Shown here: one piece after another, positions 55,144 through 63,969 of the stretch
Layout: each line of letters opens with the position of its first letter
How positions within the stretch are numbered: the stretch's first letter is position 1
Assembly (NCBI RefSeq): GCF_900168205.1
Contig: NZ_FUZE01000003.1
Span: 273,797 to 337,796, forward strand
Direction of reading: 5' to 3'
Length of the DNA stretch: 64,000 bases
From: Chryseobacterium balustinum
GTDB lineage: Bacteria > Bacteroidota > Bacteroidia > Flavobacteriales > Weeksellaceae
The notes under the pieces: model-generated
What the model saw: the letters and a program-made list of their open reading frames with translations, nothing else
Told to the model about the DNA's origin: nothing
Database searches by the model: none
Translations under genes and position numbers: made by a program

Positions 55144-55244
55144 AATTAAGTTAAATAATTATTCTCTTTTTAATGAAAATAAGAGGGTTGTTTTGTAAAT
55201 ATTTTAAAAGTAAAATCCATAGAATTCTCTACGGATTTGTTTTT

Positions 55245-55508
55245 TTATCTTGAGCCTCCCACAGAAGTGTTAGGTTTTGTTTCTTTACTGCCATAATCGG
55301 TTGGTGAAGCAGCGGTATCCCGTAATGCCTTCGGAGTGTCTGTTTCCGGTTGAGTCGATTCAGAATGTGCGGCTGCTGTCTCTCCCGAAATATTTCTCAA
55401 CGAGTCTTTATCGTGATTTTCTTTATATTCTTCCCTGTTTTCTTTTTTGTCTGCACAGCTTCCTAAAGTTACTAAACCTAAAAGCATGGCTATTCCTATT
55501 TTTTTCAT
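55245..55508 (-). CDS. Small lipoprotein
   Basis: 87 aa. Lipobox LGSC (Cys at residue 18) after a short hydrophobic signal, followed by a highly polar, probably disordered tail rich in Glu, Thr, Ser and Lys. No family recognised. A second similar small lipoprotein gene lies upstream. Confidence 0.65.
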   Translation of the reverse strand: MKKIGIAMLLGLVTLGSCADKKENREEYKENHDKDSLRNISGETAAAHSESTQPETDTPKALRDTAASPTDYGSKETKPNTSVGGSR

Positions 55509-55542
55509 ATTTTAAAACGTATTGGTTAGTAAAATCAAATAT

Positions 55543-55572
55543 AAAAAATCTGCCGAAATTATCAGCAGATTT
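55543..55572 (-). terminator. Terminator of the 66-aa lipoprotein gene
   Basis: On the minus strand, AAATCTGC / GCAGATTT stem followed by six T. Confidence 0.65.
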
Positions 55573-55595
55573 ATTTTTGTCTAAGGTCTTATTTC

Positions 55596-55796
55596 TTATT
55601 TGACCGGAGTTACAACGGTATCTACAGGCATTTTCATAGTGTCTGTACTTTGCATTGGCATCGAGTCTTTGCTTGCAGACGTATCTGCAGTTATGTTCAT
55701 CGAATCTTTGTTTTCTGAAGACATCTGCGGTTCTTTCGATCCACAGCTTGCCACAACTAAGCCTATTCCGAAGGCGAATAACATTAACTTTTTCAT
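55596..55796 (-). CDS. Very small lipoprotein
   Basis: 66 aa. Lipobox VASC (Cys18) and a Met/Ser/Asp/Thr-rich tail with repeated DSM and DTM pairs. Structure resembles the 87-aa neighbour: signal, Cys, disordered tail. A spacer or stress-related lipoprotein; no assigned role. Confidence 0.6.
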   Translation of the reverse strand: MKKLMLFAFGIGLVVASCGSKEPQMSSENKDSMNITADTSASKDSMPMQSTDTMKMPVDTVVTPVK

Positions 55797-55910
55797 AATA
55801 CTTTATTTTTATGGTGTTTAAAAACATAGCCAATTATCATTCCATAAAATGTGAACTTTATATTAAAGTTTAGCAATATTTGTTAAAAAACAGTTGATGT
55901 TTATGAAATG

Positions 55911-55952
55911 TCGTAGTTCTACTACATGAAATCGTAGAATTACTACAATTTT
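55911..55952. promoter_or_regulatory. Tandem 21-bp operator-like repeat upstream of tssD
   Basis: Two direct copies of TCGTAGnnnTACTACA starting at 55911 and 55932, exactly 21 bp apart (two helical turns). Each contains a dyad GTAG-N5-CTAC. They lie 44-85 bp upstream of the -7 box, where an activator would bind. Confidence 0.55.
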
Positions 55953-55995
55953 CGAAATAATGTTTTAAAAGTTTTAAAAATATTTCCGGTGTATC

Positions 55996-56003
55996 TATCT
56001 TTG
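55996..56003 (+). promoter_or_regulatory. -7 box TATCTTTG of tssD
   Basis: Exact TAnnTTTG, 45 nt before the tssD start. No good -33 TTTG at 19 nt, consistent with a promoter that needs an activator. Confidence 0.5.
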
Positions 56004-56048
56004 GGTTATAGAAATCACAAAAATACTAACGATTAAAATTTACTTATT

Positions 56049-56453
56049 ATGGCAGCAAATTCAAGAGGAATCTTAAAATTCAACGGCAGCGAAGGTCAAA
56101 AATTATTAAAGCTGAACTACAGCGTTTCAAGGTCTACAGACGTTTCAGGTAGAGTAGCATCAGACCCATCTAATGCATTAATTAAATTAACGATTGAGGC
56201 AACAGAAAAATCTGAAATCCTTGAATCATTATTAAATGGAAAGTATAAGCCAACATCAGGCGAAATAACTTTCAACAAATCTCACGAAGAAGGAACTTTG
56301 ATTACTTTAAACTGGGAAAACGGTTACGTAATCCAGCACGAAGTAGACTTCGACGCAGTAGATGAAAATTCAATGCTGATCAGCTTTATCGTAAGTGCTG
56401 AAAAAATCAACTACGGAAACTCTGCATACGAAGGAGTTTGGCCGGGTGCATAA
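56049..56453 (+). CDS. tssD: T6SS tube protein TssD (Hcp-like)
   Basis: 134 aa, typical length. Bacteroidetes TssD pattern: GILKFNGSEGQKLLKLNYSV at the start, SGEITFNKSHEEGTLITLNWENGYV in the middle and SFIVSAEKINYGNSAYEGVW at the end. The protein stacks as hexameric rings to form the inner tube of the type VI secretion system (subtype iii). Its own promoter and a strong terminator mark it as a single-gene, high-output transcript. No other structural tss genes are in the window. Confidence 0.92.
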   Translation: MAANSRGILKFNGSEGQKLLKLNYSVSRSTDVSGRVASDPSNALIKLTIEATEKSEILESLLNGKYKPTSGEITFNKSHEEGTLITLNWENGYVIQHEVDFDAVDENSMLISFIVSAEKINYGNSAYEGVWPGA

Positions 56454-56486
56454 CAGCATTTCATTAAGGTTATAGAGATTCAAAAT

Positions 56487-56517
56487 AAAAGACTGTCCCG
56501 AAAAGACGGTCTTTTTT
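56487..56517 (+). terminator. Terminator of tssD
   Basis: Stem AAAAGACTGTC / GACGGTCTTTT (T-G pair) with a 7-nt loop and a T run. The 300 bp from here to the VgrG start holds no gene; a TATCTTTA at 56787-56794 is a candidate VgrG promoter. Confidence 0.75.
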
Positions 56518-56817
56518 GACTCTATATTTTGGGTTCCAATTAGATTTGAATAGTGCAAAATAGCTTTATTATCTTTTAAGGCAGCTTATCCTTCTTCCAC
56601 TCCCGCTTTTTTTATTTATTGGTTAACTACCAAAAAATAAAAAAGAGCTCCGTTCAAGCAGGGCTGCGATTGAGCCTGTTTTTAAAAAATCAGTAAAAGA
56701 TATCGTTTCTCTCACTCATAATAAATAGCTAAAAGCTTGAATATGAAATTTATGACTTAAAATTTAGATGGATAAATAAAATTTAATATCTTTAATCCAC
56801 CACATAATCACAACAAT

Positions 56818-58773
56818 ATGAATACCTCAGAAAAAAACGGAGGTTCCGTTTTCCGTCCCTCTCAGAATGCGGCAGGAATTTCAGAAAACCATCATACCGG
56901 GATCAACCGCTTGGTAAAATTATCTTTGGTCATTGAAGGTAAGGTGATCAAGTATTATAAGCATTTCAAGCTTACCCAAAGTTCTCAGAAACATCACGAA
57001 TTTACGCTGACTTTAGCTCATGATACTTTAGGCGACCGTCAAACACATACTTTAGAAGAAGCCAATAAATTTTTAGGCAAAAGATTAACGGCTGTAATTT
57101 CTTATAAAGACATCGAAAACAGTCCGGAACGTACTTTTGTCGGAGTCATCACGGGTGTCGGCTTCAGTCAGGAGAAAATGAGTCTGGGAAACATTATTTT
57201 ATCGGGTTACAGTCCTACTATTTTATTGGATGGAGCACCGCATATTCAGAGCTTTGGAGGAACTCAGGCTGTCAATATGGGGATCATCGCTGAAGAAGTG
57301 ATAAAACAGGGTTTAGATAAAAGCCGTTTTGATATCAGAATCGACACAAATGATTATTCTCAAATCATTTACAGCAGTCAGTATGATGAAACCCATTATA
57401 ATTATTTAGCAAGAATGGCAGAAGCGTATGGTGAACAGTTTTATTATGACGGAGAAGTTCTTCACTTTGGAAAACTTCCTCCACAAAACCAACCCATCAA
57501 ATTAACTTACGGAAGCAGTGCCAATGATATAAAAGTTGAATTGAAAGCGGTTCATACCAAACCACAATTCTACGGTTATAACAGCAATAAAAATGAAGTT
57601 TTGAAATCGGGCTCGACACCGATTCAGCATGTGGGAGATTTAGCAAAAACGGCTTATCAACACAACGATGCTATTTACAAAACACCATCATTACGAGTTG
57701 CTCCAATCAAAGCAACGACCCATTTGGATGTTGAATATTCACAAAAAAGTACATCGGGAAGTGAGGCGGTCAATGTTTTCAGTCTTTCAGGGGCTACAAC
57801 CGTTCCTTTTTTACATCCTGGATGCAGTGTAGATATTGAAATGCGAAAACCGGATACGAATGAAACTTCATATTTCACAAGAATCATGGTGACTGAAACG
57901 ACTCATGAAATTGATACGATTGGTCATTATACCGGAAGTTTTGCAGGAATTGCATCCGACACAGGCTTTTTACCTAAACCAGAATTTACCGTTCCTATCG
58001 CACAACCACAGATTGCAACTGTAATTTCAAATACCGATCCGGAAGGACAGGGAAGAGTTCAGGTAAGATTTGACTGGCAAACAAACGACACCACTCATTT
58101 CATAAGAATGATGAGTCCTGATGCAGGAGGAACCGATCAGATTACCCAAAACCGAGGTTATGTAGCCATACCAGAAGTTGGAGATCAAGTGATGGTCAAC
58201 TTCGTACACAATCATCCCGACCGACCTTTTGTAATGGGCGGAATGTTTCATGGGGGAACAGCTTTGGGAGGATTTGCAGATAACCGTGTAAAATCTATCA
58301 TGACCCGAAGCGGGCATAAAGTTGTTTTCACGGAAGATGAAAGTATTATTATTACTGATAAATCGGGTAATGAAATTCATCTCGATACAACGGGAAGTAA
58401 TATTAATATCACTGCTCCAGAGACGATGACATTGAATTGTAAAAATATGTTTATTAATGTGTCTGAAAATATGACCACAAGTGTAGGAATGGATCAGTCT
58501 GATACTATTGGGATGAACAGAACCCAAAGTATAGGATTAAACGCTACCCAAAGCGTGGGAGCTATGAAAATGACTTCTGTAATTGGAGATACAAGTATGT
58601 TTATTACAGGAAAATTGACGGAAATGATTGAGGGAGATGTACATAGTGAGACCATGAAAGAGAGAAACGAAGTTAGCGAAGGAAAAATAACTACACAAAG
58701 TACAGGCACTAATGAGCAGCATTCCGAAAAAATTGTTCAGAATAATAGCGGTGAGAAAAGTAATAATTATTAA
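56818..58773 (+). CDS. vgrG: T6SS spike protein VgrG (TssI)
   Basis: 651 aa. Gp27/GpD-like region (about 25-380: LVKLSLVIEG, GYSPTILLDGAPHIQSFGG, YLARMAEAYGEQFYYDG); a gp5-type OB fold (about 398-470: TVISNTDPEGQGRVQVRF); then the triple-helix needle with about 5-residue repeats (GMNRTQSIGLNATQSVG). The 85 residues from His464 (HNHPDRPF) to FINV (548) recur exactly at 62525-62779. The tip would carry the effector encoded 11 bp downstream. No PAAR protein is present in the window. Confidence 0.93.
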   Translation: MNTSEKNGGSVFRPSQNAAGISENHHTGINRLVKLSLVIEGKVIKYYKHFKLTQSSQKHHEFTLTLAHDTLGDRQTHTLEEANKFLGKRLTAVISYKDIENSPERTFVGVITGVGFSQEKMSLGNIILSGYSPTILLDGAPHIQSFGGTQAVNMGIIAEEVIKQGLDKSRFDIRIDTNDYSQIIYSSQYDETHYNYLARMAEAYGEQFYYDGEVLHFGKLPPQNQPIKLTYGSSANDIKVELKAVHTKPQFYGYNSNKNEVLKSGSTPIQHVGDLAKTAYQHNDAIYKTPSLRVAPIKATTHLDVEYSQKSTSGSEAVNVFSLSGATTVPFLHPGCSVDIEMRKPDTNETSYFTRIMVTETTHEIDTIGHYTGSFAGIASDTGFLPKPEFTVPIAQPQIATVISNTDPEGQGRVQVRFDWQTNDTTHFIRMMSPDAGGTDQITQNRGYVAIPEVGDQVMVNFVHNHPDRPFVMGGMFHGGTALGGFADNRVKSIMTRSGHKVVFTEDESIIITDKSGNEIHLDTTGSNINITAPETMTLNCKNMFINVSENMTTSVGMDQSDTIGMNRTQSIGLNATQSVGAMKMTSVIGDTSMFITGKLTEMIEGDVHSETMKERNEVSEGKITTQSTGTNEQHSEKIVQNNSGEKSNNY

Positions 58774-58784
58774 CATTTTCAACC

Positions 58785-61421
58785 ATGAGCAGAACAAGAA
58801 TTGTAAAAGGAAACATCACAAAAGTTATCGGAGGAAATTACAAAAGATATTCTAAAGATAATATTGAAAATATTGGATCTAAAGTAATACAGATTGGTAA
58901 AGAAGAAGGCGTAAGTTATGGGATAAATGAAGAACCACCAAAAGCACCGATGCTAAATTTTTCGGAACCTATTTTAAATGGGGACGTTATTTTTTGTAAT
59001 GGATATTTAAGTAGTCCCAAAAAAAATCCTGGATCTTATCTCAATGTTATTGTGGACAAAGTTCCAGATGATGTTTCTCAAAACCCAATGAGAGGGGCAA
59101 ATATGAATGAAAAAAAGATAACTGATAATGTTGATATTTATACCAATGATGAGCTAGAAATTGATAATCGTCAAGGAGGCGGTACATTGTATAGTGATCC
59201 CAATTATGAAACGACAGAAAATTATCGATGGATATTTGCTGCAAAAGAAAAGTTTGAAGGATATTGGGAAGGTTATGATAACGTTACAAAAAAAAGGTAT
59301 TCTCAAGTTTTTAAAGAATATTTTCATGCGCTCTCAAATGCGCATTTCATTAATGGTTCTCATGGCCTTCAATCTTCAGGCGCGCACCGTGTAGAACATG
59401 GGATCGCACAAGGATATGCTTGGGCAAAAAGAAAATGGAATATTAAAGAAAAATCTGTTATTGATGATTTGGAAGAAAAAAATCCCGGAGCTCTTAGCTA
59501 TTCACCACAATACAAGCCTATAACGGTAGTAGGACATAGTCAAGGGGCTGCAATTGCGGCAGGAACTGCACTTGGAATTATTTATTATGCCTATGAAATG
59601 GGTTGGGAAGAGATCCCTATCAATATATTATTTTTAGGAACACATCAGCCACAAGGACTTTACGGAAAAAATTACGAGCATTTCAAAAACTATTATTTCG
59701 AAGATTTTATTAAAGAATGGGTTCTAGAGTGGATTGGAGATATTTTTACTAAAGAAAAACTGTATCAAAATCAGGGAATCTATGAAAAAATGAATGAGCT
59801 TCTTGGAGGCGATTCGTGGGGAGGTTTAATAGATAGATCTGTACAGTTTACTTTTCCTAATGACAGAGCCTTATTTGTAACCAGAATGGGAGATATTCCT
59901 TATGTGAAAAACGCATGTAATGAAAAAGATAATCTCTATGTTGAAAGTTGGGGATTTTATGCAGGAGCAAGCGCAGAAGGTTTTTTCTCGGAAGAAGGTT
60001 ATCATTTTCCTAAACGTCTTTTAGATAAAGCTTTCAATCCTGATGGAAGTATTAACGGAAATGCACCTACATTCAGAGAATGCGTAAAATCTTATTGGAA
60101 AATTTATCATCAGTATAAAACGTATCGGGATTATATAAAGGCTAATCCCTCTAAAAAGTATGCGCCGGCAAAATATAAAATTCCTATAATAAGTAATGTG
60201 TTACCTGATTGGTTTCATACAATTTTAGATCAGGCAATTTCAAAAGCAGAAGGAGCGAAAAAAGCTCTTTATATGAAAAGTGAATTGTACCGTCTTAAGC
60301 TTAATGCCTTAATAGCTTTTGAAAAAGTACATAATATGGAATTGCAGGCCCATTTTGCTCCAGTAGGATTAATGTTTAATAAAGGAACGCTTTCAAATTG
60401 GGATCAGTATCAGGATCAAACCATTTGGGATCGGGTAAAAGATACAGGCAAAGATTTGTTTTATAGATTAGATTATTCTTCCGGTGCGACTTTGGAACAA
60501 AAACGGAAAGAAGAAAAAGCATTTGTAGAAGGCGAAGGAAAAACCCGAATGGTAAAAACCAGCATTGCCAATACCGCAGGAATAAAAAAATGGGTAGACC
60601 AAGCCAAAGAAGAACTGAAAATTACAAAGCACTGGTACACTGATATTGTAGATTGGGCAAGAGGCGACAAAGAATATGACGGTTCCGGCTGGGCACATGG
60701 TGCAAGACAAAGCCTTGCAAAATCTATTGGTTTTACCGATGGAAATATAGATAATCTTTTTGAAGCCGGGATTTATTCTATGCTGCAAGGTGGTGAAGTC
60801 GATATTAGCAATAGCCAAAGATTGATTAAGATGATTAATGAAGACCCTGCTTTTATTCAATATGAGAAAGAAATTGCAGAAAAAATTGTAAATCATCCTA
60901 AATTTGGAAAAGAGGAAATAAACTTGATTGACAATAAAGGAATTCAATTGGGAGGAAAAAGAGCAAAAGGTAATATGTTGGATCAGTTTAAAAATCCATT
61001 CAGTGCAAAATACAGAGATACTTGGAAAGTGGCTGCTAATGAACTAACTTGGTTATTAAGAAGTATCGGAGTTACTTCAACAATAAATGTTAAAAAAAGT
61101 GGAGTTACAAATATTAATCATGTTTTTAATGATAGGTTTGATTTACGAGCGTCCGAAGACGGTTCAAGAAGTATAGAATATGATGTTGTAAGTATTATCT
61201 CCGGTTTTCTCTACCACGACATTGCAGGAGGAAATGATTTAATGAAAGTAAAAGGAAATTGGACAAATTCCTACAATAAATCAAAAATTGACTGGATGGC
61301 AAATGGAGATGAAAGAATTAAAAAAATGATGGAAAATATGAAGCAAAAACAAGATTCTATAATAAAAGAATATAACAAAACAGATGATTATAATAGAGCC
61401 ACATTTCCTTTTGGAAATTAA
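58785..61421 (+). CDS. Probable T6SS lipase-type effector
   Basis: 878 aa, no signal peptide. A short N-terminal module (1-57: MSRTRIVKGN, ENIGSKV, YGINEEPPKAP) is partly shared with the downstream effector at 63088. An alpha/beta hydrolase core follows with nucleophile Ser252 in VVGHSQGAAIAAG and LFLGTHQPQG soon after. The C-terminal about 400 residues are unassigned (DWARGDKEYDGSGWAHG, DVVSIISGFLYHDIAGGND) and may form a second toxic domain. It follows vgrG by 11 bp; two candidate immunity genes come next. The lipase role is inferred from GHSQG and context. Confidence 0.72.
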   Translation: MSRTRIVKGNITKVIGGNYKRYSKDNIENIGSKVIQIGKEEGVSYGINEEPPKAPMLNFSEPILNGDVIFCNGYLSSPKKNPGSYLNVIVDKVPDDVSQNPMRGANMNEKKITDNVDIYTNDELEIDNRQGGGTLYSDPNYETTENYRWIFAAKEKFEGYWEGYDNVTKKRYSQVFKEYFHALSNAHFINGSHGLQSSGAHRVEHGIAQGYAWAKRKWNIKEKSVIDDLEEKNPGALSYSPQYKPITVVGHSQGAAIAAGTALGIIYYAYEMGWEEIPINILFLGTHQPQGLYGKNYEHFKNYYFEDFIKEWVLEWIGDIFTKEKLYQNQGIYEKMNELLGGDSWGGLIDRSVQFTFPNDRALFVTRMGDIPYVKNACNEKDNLYVESWGFYAGASAEGFFSEEGYHFPKRLLDKAFNPDGSINGNAPTFRECVKSYWKIYHQYKTYRDYIKANPSKKYAPAKYKIPIISNVLPDWFHTILDQAISKAEGAKKALYMKSELYRLKLNALIAFEKVHNMELQAHFAPVGLMFNKGTLSNWDQYQDQTIWDRVKDTGKDLFYRLDYSSGATLEQKRKEEKAFVEGEGKTRMVKTSIANTAGIKKWVDQAKEELKITKHWYTDIVDWARGDKEYDGSGWAHGARQSLAKSIGFTDGNIDNLFEAGIYSMLQGGEVDISNSQRLIKMINEDPAFIQYEKEIAEKIVNHPKFGKEEINLIDNKGIQLGGKRAKGNMLDQFKNPFSAKYRDTWKVAANELTWLLRSIGVTSTINVKKSGVTNINHVFNDRFDLRASEDGSRSIEYDVVSIISGFLYHDIAGGNDLMKVKGNWTNSYNKSKIDWMANGDERIKKMMENMKQKQDSIIKEYNKTDDYNRATFPFGN

Positions 61422-62004
61422 AAAATTTAATAAGAAATTATTAAAAACATTACTTTTATCTTTCATGATTGTTTGTTCATTAAAATGTAACAAAATAAAA
61501 AATGAAATGAAAGAACATATACCTGATTATTCCTATAAAAATGCAGGAATAGATAAATTTTATTATTCAAATGTAGATCCAGGAAATATTAATATTTTAC
61601 CTCTTGTTAAACCTTTGAGCATGAACAGATCTGAATATGGTTGGTTTTTAGACACCGATTTAGACAACCTTTATAACGAATTTGGAGGAGGAATTTCCCC
61701 AATAAAAAAGTTTAATGTCTTTAATCAATATATTTATGGTCACAAACTTGAATTTAAAAATGAAAAACAACCTGATTTTAATATACCTGAAAAATGGTTT
61801 ATTATCAATACTCAAGAAAAACAACTTGTTTATTTTGACAAAGAATTGGATTTCCAAGCAGAAATCAAAAAACTCAATCTTCCAGAGACATTTCTAAATC
61901 CTGACGAAGTGTATGAACAGTACAAACAAGACCCTGTTTTACCTTGGTTTCCTGAGGATATTAAAAAGCAATTGCAAGAAGCGAAAGCAAAGCAAGGAAA
62001 ATAA
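61384..62004 (+). CDS. Candidate immunity protein, membrane-anchored or lipoprotein-like
   Basis: 206 aa if begun at ATG 61384, inside the effector's end. A TTG at 61411 fits better: it puts the signal segment (KKLLKTLLLSFMIVCSLKC) near the N-terminus and leaves a 10-bp overlap. Two Cys (VCS, LKC) are near the cleavage region but do not form a standard lipobox. The mature part is polar (MNRSEYGWFLDTDLDNLYNEFGG-type). Directly downstream of the effector and exported to the periplasm, it fits an immunity protein for a periplasm-acting lipase. Inference only. Confidence 0.55.
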   Translation: MIIIEPHFLLEIKKFNKKLLKTLLLSFMIVCSLKCNKIKNEMKEHIPDYSYKNAGIDKFYYSNVDPGNINILPLVKPLSMNRSEYGWFLDTDLDNLYNEFGGGISPIKKFNVFNQYIYGHKLEFKNEKQPDFNIPEKWFIINTQEKQLVYFDKELDFQAEIKKLNLPETFLNPDEVYEQYKQDPVLPWFPEDIKKQLQEAKAKQGK

Positions 62005-62023
62005 ATAAACACCAGCTAACGGG

Positions 62024-62515
62024 ATGATAGATCATATTAACTTCATTAGTCTTTTTTCACCATATATTATTGATTCTTTCAAAAATGATGATGATTTTCT
62101 TGTTGTTCTATTAATAATGGGAGCCATTTTTTTTGCTATCGTAGTAATTATTGGTGTGGTTTTATGTTTACTATTTATTTTGTTACTAATTGGGCTTATA
62201 ACAGCAGGTATTTTATCAACTTCTGTTTTGATAGGTATTCAACAGAAATCTATTAGTAAAGGTTTCAAAACTTTTTTCTTGGGCGTTTCAATGGTCGGCT
62301 GTACAATTGTAGCTATAATCTTTTTTTGGTTTGTTAATTCTGTTAAAGAATGGTGGGATACTAATATTTCCATAGTTATTGGAGGGTTTTGTGGAGTTTT
62401 TGGCGGTTATATTTTGGGTTTATTGATGTTTGTAGCTTTGAAAAAAATAATCTCATTGTTACAGAAGAAATATCAGCAAATTAGAAATAATGAGGAAGAT
62501 AAATTCATTCCATAA
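62024..62515 (+). CDS. Four-helix membrane protein, possible second immunity protein
   Basis: 163 aa with four membrane helices (VVLLIMGAIFFAIVVIIGVV, LLFILLLIGLITAGILSTSV, FLGVSMVGCTIVAIIFFWFV, IVIGGFCGVFGGYILGLLM) and a basic tail. It lies 19 bp after the first candidate immunity gene. Its stop is 7 bp before the point where homology to vgrG begins again, so it marks the end of the inserted cassette. Function not known. Confidence 0.6.
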   Translation: MIDHINFISLFSPYIIDSFKNDDDFLVVLLIMGAIFFAIVVIIGVVLCLLFILLLIGLITAGILSTSVLIGIQQKSISKGFKTFFLGVSMVGCTIVAIIFFWFVNSVKEWWDTNISIVIGGFCGVFGGYILGLLMFVALKKIISLLQKKYQQIRNNEEDKFIP

Positions 62516-63085
62516 AAGTATTTACACAATCATCCCGACCGACCTTTTGTAATGGGCGGAATGTTTCATGGAGGAACAGCTTTGGGAGGATTTGCAGACA
62601 ACCGTGTAAAATCTATCATGACCCGAAGTGGGCATAAAGTTGTTTTCACGGAAGATGAAAGTATTATTATTACTGATAAATCTGGAAATGAGATTCATCT
62701 TGATACAACGGGAAGTAATATTAACATTACAGCTCCAGAAACGATGACACTGAATTGTAAGAATATGTTTATTAATGTGGGTGAAAACATGACTTCCACC
62801 ATTGGAAATAATCAGAGTACGTCTGTTGTAAAAAACCAAAATAACTCTGTGGGAATGAACCAAACTGAAAGCATTGGTGCATTGAAAAATGTTTCTGTGG
62901 GGGCAAACTTTATGACCAACGTTGTAGGGAATTTGATGGAATTTGTAAAAGGAAATCGAGATTCTAAAGCAAAGGAAGTAAAAGAGCTAACAAAAACAAG
63001 GCAGATTGTTTCCGAAGAAAATAATCATATACATTCTAAAGATACATTTAATAATAACAGCGGAGAAAACTCTAAAATGTACTAA
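62516..63085 (+). pseudogene. C-terminal VgrG fragment (orphan)
   Basis: From 62523 the DNA matches vgrG from 58205 on (offset 4318). The 85 residues HNHPDRPF to FINV are identical. The needle and tail then diverge (MNQTESIGALKNVSVG, ending NNSGENSKMY; the full VgrG ends NNSGEKSNNY). The first ATG is at 62552, giving 177 aa without the gp27 region or the start of the OB fold. It cannot form a spike by itself. It is followed 2 bp later by an effector gene, as vgrG is at 58773. Looks like the displaced 3' end of an earlier vgrG allele. Confidence 0.88.
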
Positions 63086-63087
63086 TT

Positions 63088-63969
63088 ATGTCGATAATAA
63101 GAATCACAGAGGGAACTCACACTACAGAAATCGAGGGAAGCTGGACGGTTTTTACCGATAAATTTAATGCGCATGCAGGACAAATAAGTCATTTTACTTC
63201 AGACGTAGCAACTAACTTTGGAATTCCCGATGCTGCACCTAAAGTTTCGGATGATGCTTTTATACCAATAATTACTCCAATGAATGATGAAAACACGTTA
63301 TTCAAATCTTATGAGATTGTAATTAATGAAAAAGAGAAATGGGATTTTAGTGAGTTAATTGATGAAAATTTTAGAAGCCAAAAATCACATGAAATAAAAT
63401 TTACTTCGGAAAGTCAAATAGCAAGAATTAAGTTTAAAGCAGAAAAAGGGAGCTCCAATGCAAATGATGGCGATGGAGGTAATTTAAAAATTTGGTATTT
63501 TAGTGATGAAGGTAATGGAAGTTCTTTTGAATACAAAATAATTGAGAATATAAAATATGGTGATACATTTTTTATAGATTGGGATAAAAGAAAAAATATT
63601 TTTCAGTTACAATTTTATGCAGATGATAACGATTGGTATTTTGATGGTGATGTGAAAAACGTGTATTGTGGCGCAGTGAAATTAAAGGGTTCAAAAGTTG
63701 GTAGAAGATTAACAAAAAATATTGAAAAATTAGGTAAAATACCTATAGGCTACATATCCCCTCCTTTATTTGAAAATCCTCAATTATCATTCAATGTTGC
63801 AAATAAATATCAAAATTGTTTAGGGATGTGTTTTGCGGTATCAATGAAAAGAGTTGAAAAAGCTTATTTAGATCAATGGAATATTTCTGATGCTATTACC
63901 GTGAGTGTAAATTCCAGTGATATTGACCACCCAATTTCAATTCAAAGTGACCAGGTAATTTCGGTTTAA
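63088..63969 (+). CDS. Second probable T6SS effector, 3' end truncated by an IS-like sequence
   Basis: 293 aa as read. The N-terminus (MSIIRITEGT, FNAHAGQIS, FGIPDAAPK) follows the same spacing as the upstream effector's N-terminal module. A beta-rich middle (LKIWYFSDEGNGSSFEYKI, IDWDKRKNIFQLQFYADD) follows, then a Cys segment NCLGMCFAVSMKRVEKAY. The last about 17 codons (from about 63918) are encoded by sequence with repeated TTGACCAC boxes, so the natural C-terminus is probably lost. No toxin family recognised. It is coupled to the VgrG fragment (2-bp gap). Confidence 0.65.
   Translation: MSIIRITEGTHTTEIEGSWTVFTDKFNAHAGQISHFTSDVATNFGIPDAAPKVSDDAFIPIITPMNDENTLFKSYEIVINEKEKWDFSELIDENFRSQKSHEIKFTSESQIARIKFKAEKGSSNANDGDGGNLKIWYFSDEGNGSSFEYKIIENIKYGDTFFIDWDKRKNIFQLQFYADDNDWYFDGDVKNVYCGAVKLKGSKVGRRLTKNIEKLGKIPIGYISPPLFENPQLSFNVANKYQNCLGMCFAVSMKRVEKAYLDQWNISDAITVSVNSSDIDHPISIQSDQVISV

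Noticed and set aside
58027..58527. Minus-strand frames inside vgrG and again at 62522-62863
   Set aside because: They mirror the duplicated VgrG coding sequence; conservation is explained by the sense strand.
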